NCBI GenBank assembly: GCA_964463325.1
Contig: CAYXBY010000001.1
Span: 1 to 64,000, forward strand
Reading direction: 5' to 3'
Origin: UMGS1002 sp964463325
GTDB lineage: Bacteria > Bacillota > Clostridia > Oscillospirales > CAG-272
DNA length: 64,000 nucleotides
Shown here piece after piece: positions 26,886 to 35,866 of the stretch. Under the pieces are notes generated by a model. It ran no database searches and was not told the origin of the DNA. It saw only the letters and a program-made list of their open reading frames with translations. The position numbers and the translations under genes are program-made. Numbering within the stretch: the stretch's first letter is position 1; the number at the start of each line of letters is the position of its first letter.

Positions 26886-27358
26886 TTTTCTGTTATCCCC
26901 AATCCGATAGAATCGATTATCTCGTGCTGCCGACGGCGCATGTCAGCATCCTCGGCCTCGCCGCGCTCGTGGTCATAGCCCAGCAGATGCAGCACGGAAT
27001 GTATGCAGAGGAATGCCACCTCGCGCTCAAAGCTGTGTCCGAATTCCTCAGCCTGCGCCGCCGCCCGCTCAAGCGAAATGACTATGTCGCCTAACACCAG
27101 CAGTCCGCGCCCGGGCTGAGCCTCGGCATTCTCTTCAATCGGGAAGGACAGCACGTCGGTCGGGCGGTCGATGCCGCGATACTCAAGATTCAGGCGGTGA
27201 ATGGACTCGTCGTCCGCAAATGTCAGCGATACCTCGGTGTCGCGGCCGACGCCCTCATAGCGCAGTGTCGCCTCAATGGCGCGGCGCATGAGCAGCTTGA
27301 GCTGGTAGCCCACAGGGCGTTTTTTCTGTATGTTATCAAAGTAAATACGAAGCTTCAT
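26882..27358 (-). CDS. ybeY: Endoribonuclease YbeY
   Basis: A 158-residue zinc-dependent rRNA-maturation endoribonuclease acting on the 16S 3' end and in quality control. The metal motif is HSVLHLLGYDHE (H-X3-H-X5-H). The N-terminal ERGV-like region is replaced by the usual Firmicute pattern LTFADDESIHRLNLEYRGIDR. The ATG directly abuts the phoH stop; GAGGAAAG inside the end of phoH is its ribosome binding site. Confidence 0.95.
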   Translation of the reverse strand: MKLRIYFDNIQKKRPVGYQLKLLMRRAIEATLRYEGVGRDTEVSLTFADDESIHRLNLEYRGIDRPTDVLSFPIEENAEAQPGRGLLVLGDIVISLERAAAQAEEFGHSFEREVAFLCIHSVLHLLGYDHERGEAEDADMRRRQHEIIDSIGLGITEK

Positions 27359-28384
27359 TTATCTTTCCTCTTTTTTCAGCCGGCGGTAGCGCGTGTCGGG
27401 CTTGTCCTCGCGTCTCGCCTGCTCTTTTTCAAATTTTTCATATGCAAGTATTATCTGCTGCACCAGTCGGTGCCGCACAACGTCACGCTCGCTAAAGCGA
27501 TGTATGGCGATATCGTCAATGTTATCAAGTATTTTGACCACCTGCGACAGCCCGCTGCGCTGCCCACGCGGCAGATCGGTTTGCGTCAGGTCGCCGGTGA
27601 CCACAGCCTTTGAGTTGAAGCCCAGCCGCGTCAAGAACATCTTCATCTGCTCGGGCGTGGCATTTTGCGCCTCGTCGAGAATGATAAAGGAATCGTCCAG
27701 CGTGCGGCCACGCATGTAGGCCAGCGGCGCGATCTCGATGGTCTGCTTCTCCAGCTGACGCGCGTAATTTTCCGGGCCGATCATCTCGTACAGTGCATCG
27801 TACAGCGGGCGAAGATAGGGGTCTATCTTGCTTTGCAGGTCGCCGGGCAGATATCCCAGCTTTTCGCCCGCCTCAATGGCCGGGCGCGTAAGTATGATGC
27901 GGCTGACCTGCTTATCCCGCAGTGCCTTGACGCCCATCGCCACGGCCAAAAACGTCTTGCCGGTGCCGGCAGGCCCTATGCCGAAGGTGATGGTGTTGTG
28001 CTGTATCTTGTCAACGTACTGCCGCTGCCCCAGCGTTTTAGCCTTGATGGGGCGGCCCTTGGTCGTCACGCAGAGGCAATCGTCCCCAAGTGCCGACAGC
28101 TCATCCTCGTTGCCCTCGCGGACGCTGTCGATAACGTACCTCACCGACTGCTCCGAAATAGTCTCCTCATACCCCGCCATCTGGCGCAGATATGCTATCA
28201 CCGTCGCGGCCTGGTGCACGCCCTCTCCGCTCCCGCGTATCTCGACCGCGTCGCCGTTGTCGGACGGATGCGTCTGTATCTCAACGCCGAATTGCTTCTC
28301 GACCGCCCTGACGTTCTCGTCAAAGCAGCCAAAGACGCGCGCAGTCAGCTCGCTGCTTTCAATGTATACAGTTTCAACCTTCAT
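27359..28384 (-). CDS. phoH: PhoH-family ATPase
   Basis: A 341-residue cytosolic P-loop ATPase of the PhoH/YbeZ family, usually coupled to YbeY in RNA metabolism. The N-terminal KH-like region spans about residues 1-95. Walker A is GPAGTGKTFLA, Walker B FIILDEAQNA. TGDLTQTDLP and the helicase-like Arg block (IILTRPAIEAGE) follow. The C-terminus is highly charged. It starts 9 bp after the yqfD stop. Confidence 0.95.
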   Translation of the reverse strand: MKVETVYIESSELTARVFGCFDENVRAVEKQFGVEIQTHPSDNGDAVEIRGSGEGVHQAATVIAYLRQMAGYEETISEQSVRYVIDSVREGNEDELSALGDDCLCVTTKGRPIKAKTLGQRQYVDKIQHNTITFGIGPAGTGKTFLAVAMGVKALRDKQVSRIILTRPAIEAGEKLGYLPGDLQSKIDPYLRPLYDALYEMIGPENYARQLEKQTIEIAPLAYMRGRTLDDSFIILDEAQNATPEQMKMFLTRLGFNSKAVVTGDLTQTDLPRGQRSGLSQVVKILDNIDDIAIHRFSERDVVRHRLVQQIILAYEKFEKEQARREDKPDTRYRRLKKEER

Positions 28385-28393
28385 GCTATCACC

Positions 28394-29575
28394 TCACTCC
28401 GAGACCTGAAATTCCACCGTCTCGGCTATGTTTTCTATCAGCGTCAGCGTACAGTCCAACACGTATGCCGACTCGCCTATCTGACCTTCAATTTCGCTTT
28501 TAAGTATGTCCGCGCCACCGTCCCGCAGCTCGCCGAGCTGACGCTCAAGCTCAGCATATGCCAGCTCCATCGCCTGCTCGTTGCTGTGACGGCACACCTC
28601 GAGGCTATAGTGGCGGTGCTCTGTGCTTTCGATCCACAGCGGCAGCCGCTGCACTCCAAAAAGGCAACACCTATCCACATTACATATTGTATCATATGTT
28701 GACCCCAAAAATCCAGTGTTTTTATAAAGTTTTATGCTTTTTCCGAAAAAAATCAGCTTTTTTTGTTGCACGACCTCACCGTCATAGCGTTTTTGCTCAT
28801 ATTCGAGCGGTATTTCGATGTGTATCTCGCGCATAGTCCGCGCAAATACCGCGCCGCGCGCGCGAATATACCGCCAGCCCAGGCGCTCGCTGTCAGAGAT
28901 TCCACTGACCAGCAGCTCCCCACCCCGCACATATTGTCCAACCGTGACCACCGACCAGCCGTCATACGCCTCTATCCGCTCGATGCGGCCATCTCGCTGC
29001 GCGACGAGATTTGCGGGTGCTGTCGGCTCAGGCTTGGGCTGCGGCAGCTGCTCGCGTATCTCGACCGACGCCACATTTCCCTCGAGATTGACCGCCACCC
29101 AGCTAATGTCCTCACTCTCAATGAGCAGACGGTTCTCAATGGAATCAACGTCGAGCCGCGATATCCGACTGCCGACCGCCAGCCCCTGACGCGCCAGCGC
29201 CTCCACCACCTCTTCCTCGCTCAACAGCGTATTCCCGCTAACTCGAACGTCCCACAGATATTGCCCCGACGCCACTACTATCGCCACCGCCAGCAGCAGC
29301 CCGACGAGCAGTCCCGGCCGCCGCCGATAAAGCAGTATGCAATGTGGCAGTCCAAAGCGGCGGTCAACGTGCAGCCGTATGCCAACGCCCCGACACAGCT
29401 GCTCAATCAACGCGGCCGTGTATCGAGTGCAGCAGAGGCGGACGCGCCCGGCATCGCGGTCAAGCTTCAGATGGCTGTAAACCAGGCGGTAACGCATGCA
29501 CATGTTCATCAGCGTCTCGGTGTGGCATATGTGCGCCGACAGCTCGCAGCCTCCAAAAATCAGATATTTCAGCAC
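28394..29575 (-). CDS. yqfD: Sporulation protein YqfD
   Basis: A 393-residue mother-cell sporulation membrane protein. The N-terminal RNA-binding-like region (KYLIFGGCELSAHICHTETL) is followed by a single membrane span, PGLLVGLLLAVAIVVASGQY. A large extracytoplasmic domain opens WDVRVSGNTLLSEEEVVEAL, like the POTRA-type start of YqfD. The start is uncertain: a GTG at 29575 fits homology and overlaps the yqfC stop by 7 bp, with GGAGGAGG 13 bp upstream. The frame is open further upstream without homology. Confidence 0.88.
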   Translation of the reverse strand: MLKYLIFGGCELSAHICHTETLMNMCMRYRLVYSHLKLDRDAGRVRLCCTRYTAALIEQLCRGVGIRLHVDRRFGLPHCILLYRRRPGLLVGLLLAVAIVVASGQYLWDVRVSGNTLLSEEEVVEALARQGLAVGSRISRLDVDSIENRLLIESEDISWVAVNLEGNVASVEIREQLPQPKPEPTAPANLVAQRDGRIERIEAYDGWSVVTVGQYVRGGELLVSGISDSERLGWRYIRARGAVFARTMREIHIEIPLEYEQKRYDGEVVQQKKLIFFGKSIKLYKNTGFLGSTYDTICNVDRCCLFGVQRLPLWIESTEHRHYSLEVCRHSNEQAMELAYAELERQLGELRDGGADILKSEIEGQIGESAYVLDCTLTLIENIAETVEFQVSE

Positions 29576-29883
29576 CTTTTCACTGACGCCTCCTCCAAAA
29601 AGCTGACTGTTAGTATGTGGCCGTCGATGTCCGCCGTGCCGGTGTGATAGGCGGTACAATAAAGCCCCTCGCCACGCACCGACAGGCAGCAGCCGCGCAA
29701 TCTCAGCTGCACCTCCTCGGGAGTATAGAGCAGTATCTCGCGACAGCCGTGCACGACGACGTTGCTCCGCCCGCGCAGCTCGACAAAAATGCCGTTGACC
29801 ACGTCCGGCGATATGTCAAGTCGGCGGGACAGCCGCTCAAAAAATCCGGGGCTTGACCCCGTCACCCGCTCATTTTTGCTCAT
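29569..29883 (-). CDS. yqfC: Sporulation protein YqfC (YabP/YqfC family)
   Basis: A 104-residue sporulation protein of the YabP/YqfC family, paired with YqfD as in Bacillus. The pattern VVNGIFVELRGRSNVVVHGCREILLYTPEEVQLRL is split over the usual two beta-rich blocks. GGAGGTGG precedes the ATG at 29883. It heads the operon yqfC-yqfD-phoH-ybeY-era-recO-mutS2-rhaB. In Bacillus the yqfCD pair is under sigma-E; in the 67-bp gap to ylbJ I could not identify the promoters with confidence. Confidence 0.88.
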   Translation of the reverse strand: MSKNERVTGSSPGFFERLSRRLDISPDVVNGIFVELRGRSNVVVHGCREILLYTPEEVQLRLRGCCLSVRGEGLYCTAYHTGTADIDGHILTVSFLEEASVKRC

Positions 29884-29950
29884 AGCTGCCCACCTCCGAA
29901 GAATATAATATGGTGATATCGCTTTATTTTATGCTAAAGGAGCTACCATA

Positions 29951-31069
29951 ATGACACATATCAAGCGTCGCTCGCCTGGGCAGCTGATGTTTTGCGCCCT
30001 GTGCGCCGCCTGCCTCGGGCTGATACTTTACTATTCCGACTGCGCCATTGAATACATGAGCGCCGGGCTGCGGCTGTGCGCGCGGACGGTCATTCCGTCG
30101 CTGTTCCCATTCATGGTGATCTCAGAACTTATGGTATCGGCGGGGCTGGGCGAGCTGCTGGGACGTCTGTGCGAGGGGGCGGTGCGGCGGCTGTTCGGCG
30201 TCTCGGGAGCGGCGACCTGCGCCCTGCTGATGGGTGCAGTGTGCGGCTTTCCCATCGGCGCCAAAACAGTCATGGCGCTGCTTGATGCCGGGCACATATC
30301 ACGCCGCGAGGCCGAAAGGCTGCTGTGCTTTTGCAACAACCCAAGCTCTGCATTTCTCATCAGTGCAGTTGGCATATCGCTATATTCAAGTCGTCGAGTG
30401 GGGGTGATCTTTTATTTTGTGACATTGTCAGTCGCCACTGCTGTGGGGATCGCCGCACATCTGCTATTCGGCGCGGTCACTGTATGCGGAGCCGACAGTC
30501 GCAGTATGACACGCCGTCCGCCCGTCCCGGGGCTTGACAGCTTCACCACCGCCGTGTCGGACGCCGCTGTCGGCATGCTGACCGTCTGCGCTTATGTTGT
30601 CTTTTTCTCGGCCATCATGGGCTGTCTCGGGCAGCTGCTGCGGCAGCTGGGCTGTCCTGACACGCTCTGCGCACTGCTTTACGGCATGGTCGAGCTGTCG
30701 GGCGGCGTCAGCGCTGCGGCGGCGCTCGACGTGAGCGCAGTGCGCGTCATAATAAGCGCGTTTATTATCGGATGGTCGGGGCTTTCGGTGCATTTTCAAA
30801 TAATGTCGCTGTGCCGCGGCCGCGGAGTCAGCTTTCGCAGTTATTTTGTCGCCAAGCTATGTCAGGGACTGCTGTGCGCAGCGGCCGTCGGGGTCATTTT
30901 TGCGCTCTGCCCAACGGCCTTCGCGCCGCAGACCGACAGCGCCGCCGCTGCGTGGGCGTCGGTCATCGTCGACCCGCTCCGGCTGGCCGCTCTCGCCGCT
31001 TTTGGACTCGCTACGGCACTCGCTCTGCTACGTCGCATACACAAATCGACGCCGCGCGTCATATATTGA
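29951..31069 (+). CDS. ylbJ: Sporulation integral membrane protein YlbJ
   Basis: A 372-residue polytopic membrane protein with about eight membrane segments and nucleoside-transporter-like GATE repeats. It is required for spore cortex formation in Bacillus. Family landmarks are VIPSLFPFMVISELM near residue 45-60, MGAVCGFPIGAKTV and LLCFCNNPSSAFLI. AAAGGAG lies before the ATG. It is divergent from yqfC, so the two sporulation units share a 67-bp control region. Confidence 0.9.
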   Translation: MTHIKRRSPGQLMFCALCAACLGLILYYSDCAIEYMSAGLRLCARTVIPSLFPFMVISELMVSAGLGELLGRLCEGAVRRLFGVSGAATCALLMGAVCGFPIGAKTVMALLDAGHISRREAERLLCFCNNPSSAFLISAVGISLYSSRRVGVIFYFVTLSVATAVGIAAHLLFGAVTVCGADSRSMTRRPPVPGLDSFTTAVSDAAVGMLTVCAYVVFFSAIMGCLGQLLRQLGCPDTLCALLYGMVELSGGVSAAAALDVSAVRVIISAFIIGWSGLSVHFQIMSLCRGRGVSFRSYFVAKLCQGLLCAAAVGVIFALCPTAFAPQTDSAAAAWASVIVDPLRLAALAAFGLATALALLRRIHKSTPRVIY

Positions 31070-31112
31070 CAATAGAAGTGTAACTCAAGCAAATAGAAAG
31101 GAGGCTGCCGCA

Positions 31113-31346
31113 ATGAACGACTGCACCGCCGTTATCGGCTCAATGACAACCGCGCTTAAGGCGCAAAAAGCACTTCTGAAGGCCTCTATTCCCTCCACCG
31201 TGGTCAAGCTGGACTCCTCTGTCACCCGTCGCGGCTGCGCTTACGGTCTCGAATTCGACTGCATCCAGTCCGCCAACGTGCAACACACGCTGAGCAGCGT
31301 CGGGATCCGAGCATCACGCTATCTACAAGGGGGCGGCTATATGTGA
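31113..31346 (+). CDS. DUF3343 domain protein (small Se/S-carrier-like)
   Basis: A 77-residue cytosolic protein. CTAVIGSMTTALKAQKAL at the start and LDSSVTRRGCAYGLEFD in the middle fit DUF3343, a small family that often accompanies selenium/sulfur-transfer genes. The single Cys in RRGCAYG lies where the family keeps it. AAAGGAGG precedes the ATG. The stop overlaps the GTG of the aminotransferase (GTGA), so the two are translated together, which points to a carrier-enzyme pair. Confidence 0.82.
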   Translation: MNDCTAVIGSMTTALKAQKALLKASIPSTVVKLDSSVTRRGCAYGLEFDCIQSANVQHTLSSVGIRASRYLQGGGYM

Positions 31347-32488
31347 TATATCTTGACAATGCTGCCACCAGCTTTCCCAAGCCCCGCGCCGTGTGCGATG
31401 AAGTAGGCAAATGCCTGCGTCTGTACTGTGGCAACCCGGGGCGCGGCGCGCACCGACTCTCCATGGCCGCTGCCGCGCAGGTCTACACCTGTCGCGAGAG
31501 CGTCGCGCGACTGCTCGGTGTGCCGTCGCCTGAAAATGTTATCTTCACGCTGAACACCACTGCCGCACTCAACACTGCCATCAAGGGGCTGCTTCGCCGC
31601 GGCGACCACGTCATCATAAGTGATATGGAGCACAACTCGGTCTGGCGGCCGATCTTCAAGCTGCATGAGCGTGGCGAGCTCGAATATGATATCTTTCATT
31701 CCTACGTTGGCGACGAGCGACGCAGTGCCGTGCGCATATGCGCCTCCATCGCACGGCTGATCAAGCCGAGCACGCGCATGGTGATCTGTCTGCACGCCTC
31801 AAACGTCTGCTCGGCCGCGCTGCCGATCGAGCAGATAGCCGCCTTTTGCCACCGACATAACCTACTGCTTGTCGTGGACGCGGCGCAGTCGGCGGGACAT
31901 CTGCCCCTCAGCATGGCCGCATCGGGCGCTGACGTGCTTTGTGCACCGGGACACAAGGGACTGCTCGCGCCCCCCGGCTGCGGCATACTTGCACTGCGTG
32001 ACGGCCTGACCCTCGACACGCTGACCGAGGGCGGAAACGGCGTCAGCTCGCTTGAGGGCGGCATGTCTGTGACCCCGCCCGAGCGCTACGAGGCCGGGAC
32101 GCTGCCGCTTCCCGCCATTGCCGGGCTGCTGCAGGGGGTCCGAACTGTCGAGCAGCGTGGCGTCGAGGCCATTCACGCGCACGAGGCCTCGCTGTATCGT
32201 GCGCTCCGCGACCGACTATCCGCTCTCCCCGGCGTGACGCTGTACGCTCCCGACTATGTCGGCTCGGTGCTGCTATTCAACATTGGAAAGCTTAGCTCGG
32301 ATCAGTCCGCGCGTCTGCTCGACGACCGCGGCATATGTGTCCGCAGCGGCTTTCACTGTGCGCCGCTCGCCCACAAAACGCTGAAAACTCCCGACCACGG
32401 TGCCGTCCGCGCCAGCCTCGGTCTGTACAACACGCTCTCCGACATCGACGCACTCTACACCGCCGTGCGTGATATTCTGAAGAATTGA
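31343..32488 (+). CDS. Class V aminotransferase / cysteine desulfurase family protein
   Basis: A 381-residue PLP enzyme of the cysteine desulfurase family (the EF2568-like group). The opening YLDNAATSFPKP, the PLP-phosphate and His region (SDMEHNSVWRP), the PLP Asp/Gln (VVDAAQSAGH), the Schiff-base Lys (APGHKGLLAPPG) and the persulfide Cys (RSGFHCAPLAHKT) are all intact. It should liberate S or Se from cysteine or selenocysteine. The coupled DUF3343 gene suggests it is the acceptor or modulator. It uses a GTG start within a 4-bp overlap. Confidence 0.9.
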   Translation: MIYLDNAATSFPKPRAVCDEVGKCLRLYCGNPGRGAHRLSMAAAAQVYTCRESVARLLGVPSPENVIFTLNTTAALNTAIKGLLRRGDHVIISDMEHNSVWRPIFKLHERGELEYDIFHSYVGDERRSAVRICASIARLIKPSTRMVICLHASNVCSAALPIEQIAAFCHRHNLLLVVDAAQSAGHLPLSMAASGADVLCAPGHKGLLAPPGCGILALRDGLTLDTLTEGGNGVSSLEGGMSVTPPERYEAGTLPLPAIAGLLQGVRTVEQRGVEAIHAHEASLYRALRDRLSALPGVTLYAPDYVGSVLLFNIGKLSSDQSARLLDDRGICVRSGFHCAPLAHKTLKTPDHGAVRASLGLYNTLSDIDALYTAVRDILKN

Positions 32489-32872
32489 CCCCGGGGCTCT
32501 GCCCTGCACACGCAAGGGGGCTTTTCCGAGAAAAAGCCCCCTTGACCCCCAAAAAGCTTTCCCAAAAGGCTAAGGACGAGGCCTGTGAGCGGACAGATAG
32601 CATATCGGGAAACAATAGCTCACCAAAGACCTTCAAAAAGGGGTTATGGCAGACATCTGAGGGCTAACAGACGTCTGCCATTCATCCAAATGGCTCACAT
32701 AAGACTTCAATGTAGCCGAAAAAATTTCTACACATCCTTTTTGATAGTTTTTGCGGATTCTTAAGGTGCTTTTTTCAAAAAGCACCTTAAGCGGAGCGCG
32801 AGGCAGAGCCTCGCATACAATAGAAATCAGCAAAGGGGTCGCTGCCGATGGCAGCGACCCCTAAAAATTATA
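32489..32872. repeat. Gene-free cluster of inverted repeats
   Basis: About 380 bp without a credible gene. It holds five hairpins in a row. H1: 32514-32543, 12-bp perfect stem around AAGGGGGCTTTT. H2: 32646-32681, 9 bp plus 4 bp stem around ATGGCAGAC. H3: 32760-32791, 15-bp stem CTTAAGGTGCTTTTT with a 2-nt loop. H4: 32798-32814, GCGAGGC / GCCTCGC. H5: 32835-32861, the rplQ terminator. H1 may end the upstream plus-strand operon. The phrase-like arrangement suggests a dispersed extragenic repeat. Confidence 0.6.
32835..32861 (-). terminator. Terminator of the ribosomal protein operon
   Basis: A 12-bp perfect stem GGGGTCGCTGCC / GGCAGCGACCCC with a 3-nt loop, 12 bp past the rplQ stop. The minus-strand tail is TTTGCTGATT, a short T-run. 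Confidence 0.75.
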
Positions 32873-33223
32873 TCAGTTCTCGTCGACGAGACGGATAATG
32901 GCCATTTCGGCGCCGTCACCCTTGCGGGGACCGATCTTAAAGATCTGAGTATATCCGCCGTTTCTGTCGGCATACTTGGGAGAAATCTCGGAGAAGAGCT
33001 TGGTAACAACGCTTTCCTTGGTTATGAAAGCCATGGCGGTGCGGTGGTTAGCCAGAGTATTCTTCTTACCGAGAGTGATCATCTTTTCGGCAATAGCGCG
33101 AACTTCCTTAGCTCTTGTAACGGTGGTCTCAACCTGGCCGTTCTCAAGCAGATAAGTAACGAGCCCGCGGAGCATCGCCTGTCTCTGAGACGTTGTTCTG
33201 CCGAGTTTTCTGGTTCCGGGCAT
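32873..33223 (-). CDS. rplQ: 50S ribosomal protein L17
   Basis: 116 residues. It opens PGTRKLGRTTSQRQAMLRGL, the L17 signature. It is the last gene of the S10-spc-alpha operon, 47 bp after rpoA, with GGAGGG before the ATG. Confidence 0.97.
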   Translation of the reverse strand: MPGTRKLGRTTSQRQAMLRGLVTYLLENGQVETTVTRAKEVRAIAEKMITLGKKNTLANHRTAMAFITKESVVTKLFSEISPKYADRNGGYTQIFKIGPRKGDGAEMAIIRLVDEN

Positions 33224-33270
33224 TTTTATTCCCTCCTTTTGCAGTACTTAATCTGAGCAATAATTCCCGG

Positions 33271-34245
33271 TCATTCCTCTTCTCTTTTGAGATCGAGGCC
33301 GAGTGAATGTAGTTTCAAAATAACTTCTTCAAGCGATTTTTTACCGAGGTTACGAACCTTTATCATATCCTCCTCGGTGCGGGTAGTCAGGTCTCCGACC
33401 GTATCGATGCCGGCGCGCTTCAAGCAGTTAAAGCTACGAACCGACATGTCAAGCTCCTCAATGGTCATCTCAAGAACCTTTTCCTTAACGGTCTCTTCTC
33501 TTTCAACCATTATCTCTGTGTTCTTTGCTTCATCTGAAAGATCCACAAACAAGTTGAGATGCTCGTTGAGAATCTTGGCTCCCAGAGAGATCGCTTCCTT
33601 CGCAGTTATTGTTCCGTTTGTCAAGACCTCAAGCGTGAGCTTATCAAGGTCTGTGATGTTGCCGACACGGGTATTCTCAACCGTGTAGCTGACATTGTAA
33701 ACCGGTGTGTAGATAGAATCGGTATATATGGTTCCGATAGGCGCGCTGACGGTAGGCCCCAACTGTGCGTTGTGAATCTGCTTATTGCGCTCCTGCGACA
33801 CGTATCCGCGTCCGTGATCAAAGGTCAGCTCCATATAGAGGCGCTCATTTTCACCGATCGTAGCAATATGATGGGTGGGGTTGAGTATCTCTATGTCGGA
33901 ATCCTGCTTTATATCGCCGGCTGTGATATCGCGCTCGCCCGTGACGTCAAGAATGACCGTCTTGGGTGCGCTGGTATGCAGCTTAGCGGTAATACCCTTG
34001 ATGTTGAGGATGATCTCTGTGACATCCTCCTTGACACCGGGGATCGTGGAAAACTCATGGAGAACGCCGTCTATCTTCACGCTTGTCACGGCAACGCCGG
34101 GCAGCGAGCTGAGCAGTATTCTGCGCAGTGAATTTCCGAGGGTGATACCGTAGCCGCGCTCGAGCGGCTCAACGATGAACTTCCCCTTCCGTCCATCCTC
34201 ACTGAGGTTGACCGTGGTGATATTGGGCTTTTCTATCTCAATCAT
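33271..34245 (-). CDS. rpoA: RNA polymerase alpha subunit
   Basis: 324 residues. The N-terminal dimerisation domain has RGYGITLGNSLRRILLSSLPG. The C-terminal domain that contacts UP elements and activators has RAGIDTVGDLTTRTEEDMIKVRN split around LGKKSLEEV. Length is normal. GGAGG precedes the ATG. It lies between rpsD and rplQ as usual. Confidence 0.98.
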   Translation of the reverse strand: MIEIEKPNITTVNLSEDGRKGKFIVEPLERGYGITLGNSLRRILLSSLPGVAVTSVKIDGVLHEFSTIPGVKEDVTEIILNIKGITAKLHTSAPKTVILDVTGERDITAGDIKQDSDIEILNPTHHIATIGENERLYMELTFDHGRGYVSQERNKQIHNAQLGPTVSAPIGTIYTDSIYTPVYNVSYTVENTRVGNITDLDKLTLEVLTNGTITAKEAISLGAKILNEHLNLFVDLSDEAKNTEIMVEREETVKEKVLEMTIEELDMSVRSFNCLKRAGIDTVGDLTTRTEEDMIKVRNLGKKSLEEVILKLHSLGLDLKREEE

Positions 34246-34348
34246 TCCAAATAAATCCTCCTATTAAATTAATGGGGTGCCATTTCCGATCTGTAAGCCG
34301 TTCCGTAATGTTCCGCCAGAGCATCACGGAGATGCCCAAAAGCGGATA

Positions 34349-35020
34349 TTACTTGGAATACAGCTCGACGATAAGCTGCTCGTTGATCTCGATATCGATA
34401 TCGTCTCTGGTAGGAAGCGCAACTACCTTAGCGGTTGCGTTCTCCTTGTTGACTGTCAGCCACTTGGGCATAGTCTTGTTGCCAAAGCTGTCAGCCAGGC
34501 CGGGATTGACAACTTCCTTGTCATCAACGGTCTTCTTGGTGCCGGTGTACTTCTTGGAAGCCTTGAAGCTGTCGGTAACCGAAATTACGTCGCCTGCCTT
34601 AAGAATGACGGAAGGAATGTTGACCTTCTTGTCGTTTACCTTGAAGTGGCCGTGGATGATGAGCTGACGAGCCTCCTTGCGGCTGCTTGCCAGACCGACT
34701 CTGTAGATAACATTGTCAAATCTGCGCTCAAGCAGTACGAGCAGGTTCTCACCGGTCATGCCTTCCTTACGGTCAGCCTCTTCAAAATAGTTGACGAACT
34801 GCTTCTCCAGCACGCCGTAGTAGCGTCTGGTCTTCTGCTTCTCGCGAAGCTGCATTCCGTACTCTCTCTGCTTCTTAACGGCAGCACCATGCTGTCCGGG
34901 CGCCTTGGAGCCTCTCTTGGTGTCCAGTGCGCACTTTGTAGTGCAACGATCACCCTTCAGGAAGAGCTTTGTGCCTTCTCTGCGGCAGATCTTGCATACA
35001 GGTCCGGTATATCTTGCCAT
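34349..35020 (-). CDS. rpsD: 30S ribosomal protein S4
   Basis: 223 residues, some 15-20 longer than usual. The N-terminal zinc form is CKICRREG ... CTTKC. The S4 RNA-binding motif is RRFDNVIYRVGLASSRKEAR. The end INEQLIVELYSK is canonical. The extra length lies around residues 150-180 (Lys/Thr-rich). About 100 bp without a gene separate it from rpoA. Confidence 0.97.
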   Translation of the reverse strand: MARYTGPVCKICRREGTKLFLKGDRCTTKCALDTKRGSKAPGQHGAAVKKQREYGMQLREKQKTRRYYGVLEKQFVNYFEEADRKEGMTGENLLVLLERRFDNVIYRVGLASSRKEARQLIIHGHFKVNDKKVNIPSVILKAGDVISVTDSFKASKKYTGTKKTVDDKEVVNPGLADSFGNKTMPKWLTVNKENATAKVVALPTRDDIDIEINEQLIVELYSK

Positions 35021-35043
35021 TTTACTTTATACCCCCTATAAAA

Positions 35044-35439
35044 TTAAACACGTCTGCGCTTAGGCGGTCTGCAACCATTGTGAGGAATGGGCGTCACGTC
35101 CTTGATCATGGTGATCTGGAGACCAACCGTCTCAAGCGCACGGATTGCGGATTCACGTCCCGAGCCGGGACCTCTAACATAAACCTCAACAGACTTGAGT
35201 CCATGCTCGATCGCTGCCTTTGCAGCGGTCTCGGACGCCATCTGCGCGGCAAACGGCGTGGACTTTCTGGAGCCCTTGAAGCCAAGCTCACCAGCCGATG
35301 CCCAGGAAATTGCATTTCCCTCTTTGTCGGTTATGGTGACGATCGTGTTATTGAAGGTTGCGCGAATATGAACCTGACCCTCGGGTATGTTCTTCTTTTC
35401 GCGGCGTCTCTTGACTACCTTCTTTCCAACATTAGCCAT
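35044..35439 (-). CDS. rpsK: 30S ribosomal protein S11
   Basis: 131 residues starting MANVGKKVVKRRREKKNIPE. The signature block is TPIPHNGCRPPKRRRV at the end. The ATG at 35439 follows AAAGGAGTG; the open frame further upstream only overlaps rpsM. Confidence 0.97.
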   Translation of the reverse strand: MANVGKKVVKRRREKKNIPEGQVHIRATFNNTIVTITDKEGNAISWASAGELGFKGSRKSTPFAAQMASETAAKAAIEHGLKSVEVYVRGPGSGRESAIRALETVGLQITMIKDVTPIPHNGCRPPKRRRV

Positions 35440-35455
35440 CTTTATGCCACTCCTT

Positions 35456-35827
35456 TTAACTCTTCTTCTTGTTAGCGATTGTCTTAGCGGGACCTTTTCT
35501 GGTTCTCGCATTGGTCTTAGTTCTCTGTCCTCTTACCGGCAGTCCCTTTCTGTGACGGATACCGCGGTAGCAGTTGATCTCGACCAAACGCTTGATGTTC
35601 AGTGCCACGTCCCGGCGAAGATCGCCTTCAACATGATAATGAGATTCGATCTCATCACGAAGCTTTGCAACTTCTTCTTCCGTCAGATCCTTCGCACGAG
35701 TATCGGGATTGATTCCCGTCTTCGCGAGGATATCGTTTGCGCTCTTGCGGCCGATACCGTAGATGTAGGTAAGGGCTATCTCAACGCGCTTCTGATTCGG
35801 AATATCAACGCCTGCTATACGAGCCAT
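35456..35827 (-). CDS. rpsM: 30S ribosomal protein S13
   Basis: 123 residues. It opens ARIAGVDIPNQKRVEIALTY, and the tail has GLPVRGQRTKTNARTRKG. It is preceded by GAGAGGTG and follows rpmJ. Confidence 0.97.
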   Translation of the reverse strand: MARIAGVDIPNQKRVEIALTYIYGIGRKSANDILAKTGINPDTRAKDLTEEEVAKLRDEIESHYHVEGDLRRDVALNIKRLVEINCYRGIRHRKGLPVRGQRTKTNARTRKGPAKTIANKKKS

Positions 35828-35866
35828 TCTGTTTTACACCTCTCAAATTCGGTAGATTTGTAGGGC

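Noticed and set aside
27665..28702. Plus-strand frame of 345 codons opposite phoH and yqfD
   Set aside because: Antisense to two recognised genes, and no start signals.
32485..32667. Short plus-strand frame of 60 codons in the hairpin cluster
   Set aside because: It runs through two hairpin stems, lacks a ribosome binding site and has no recognisable protein pattern.
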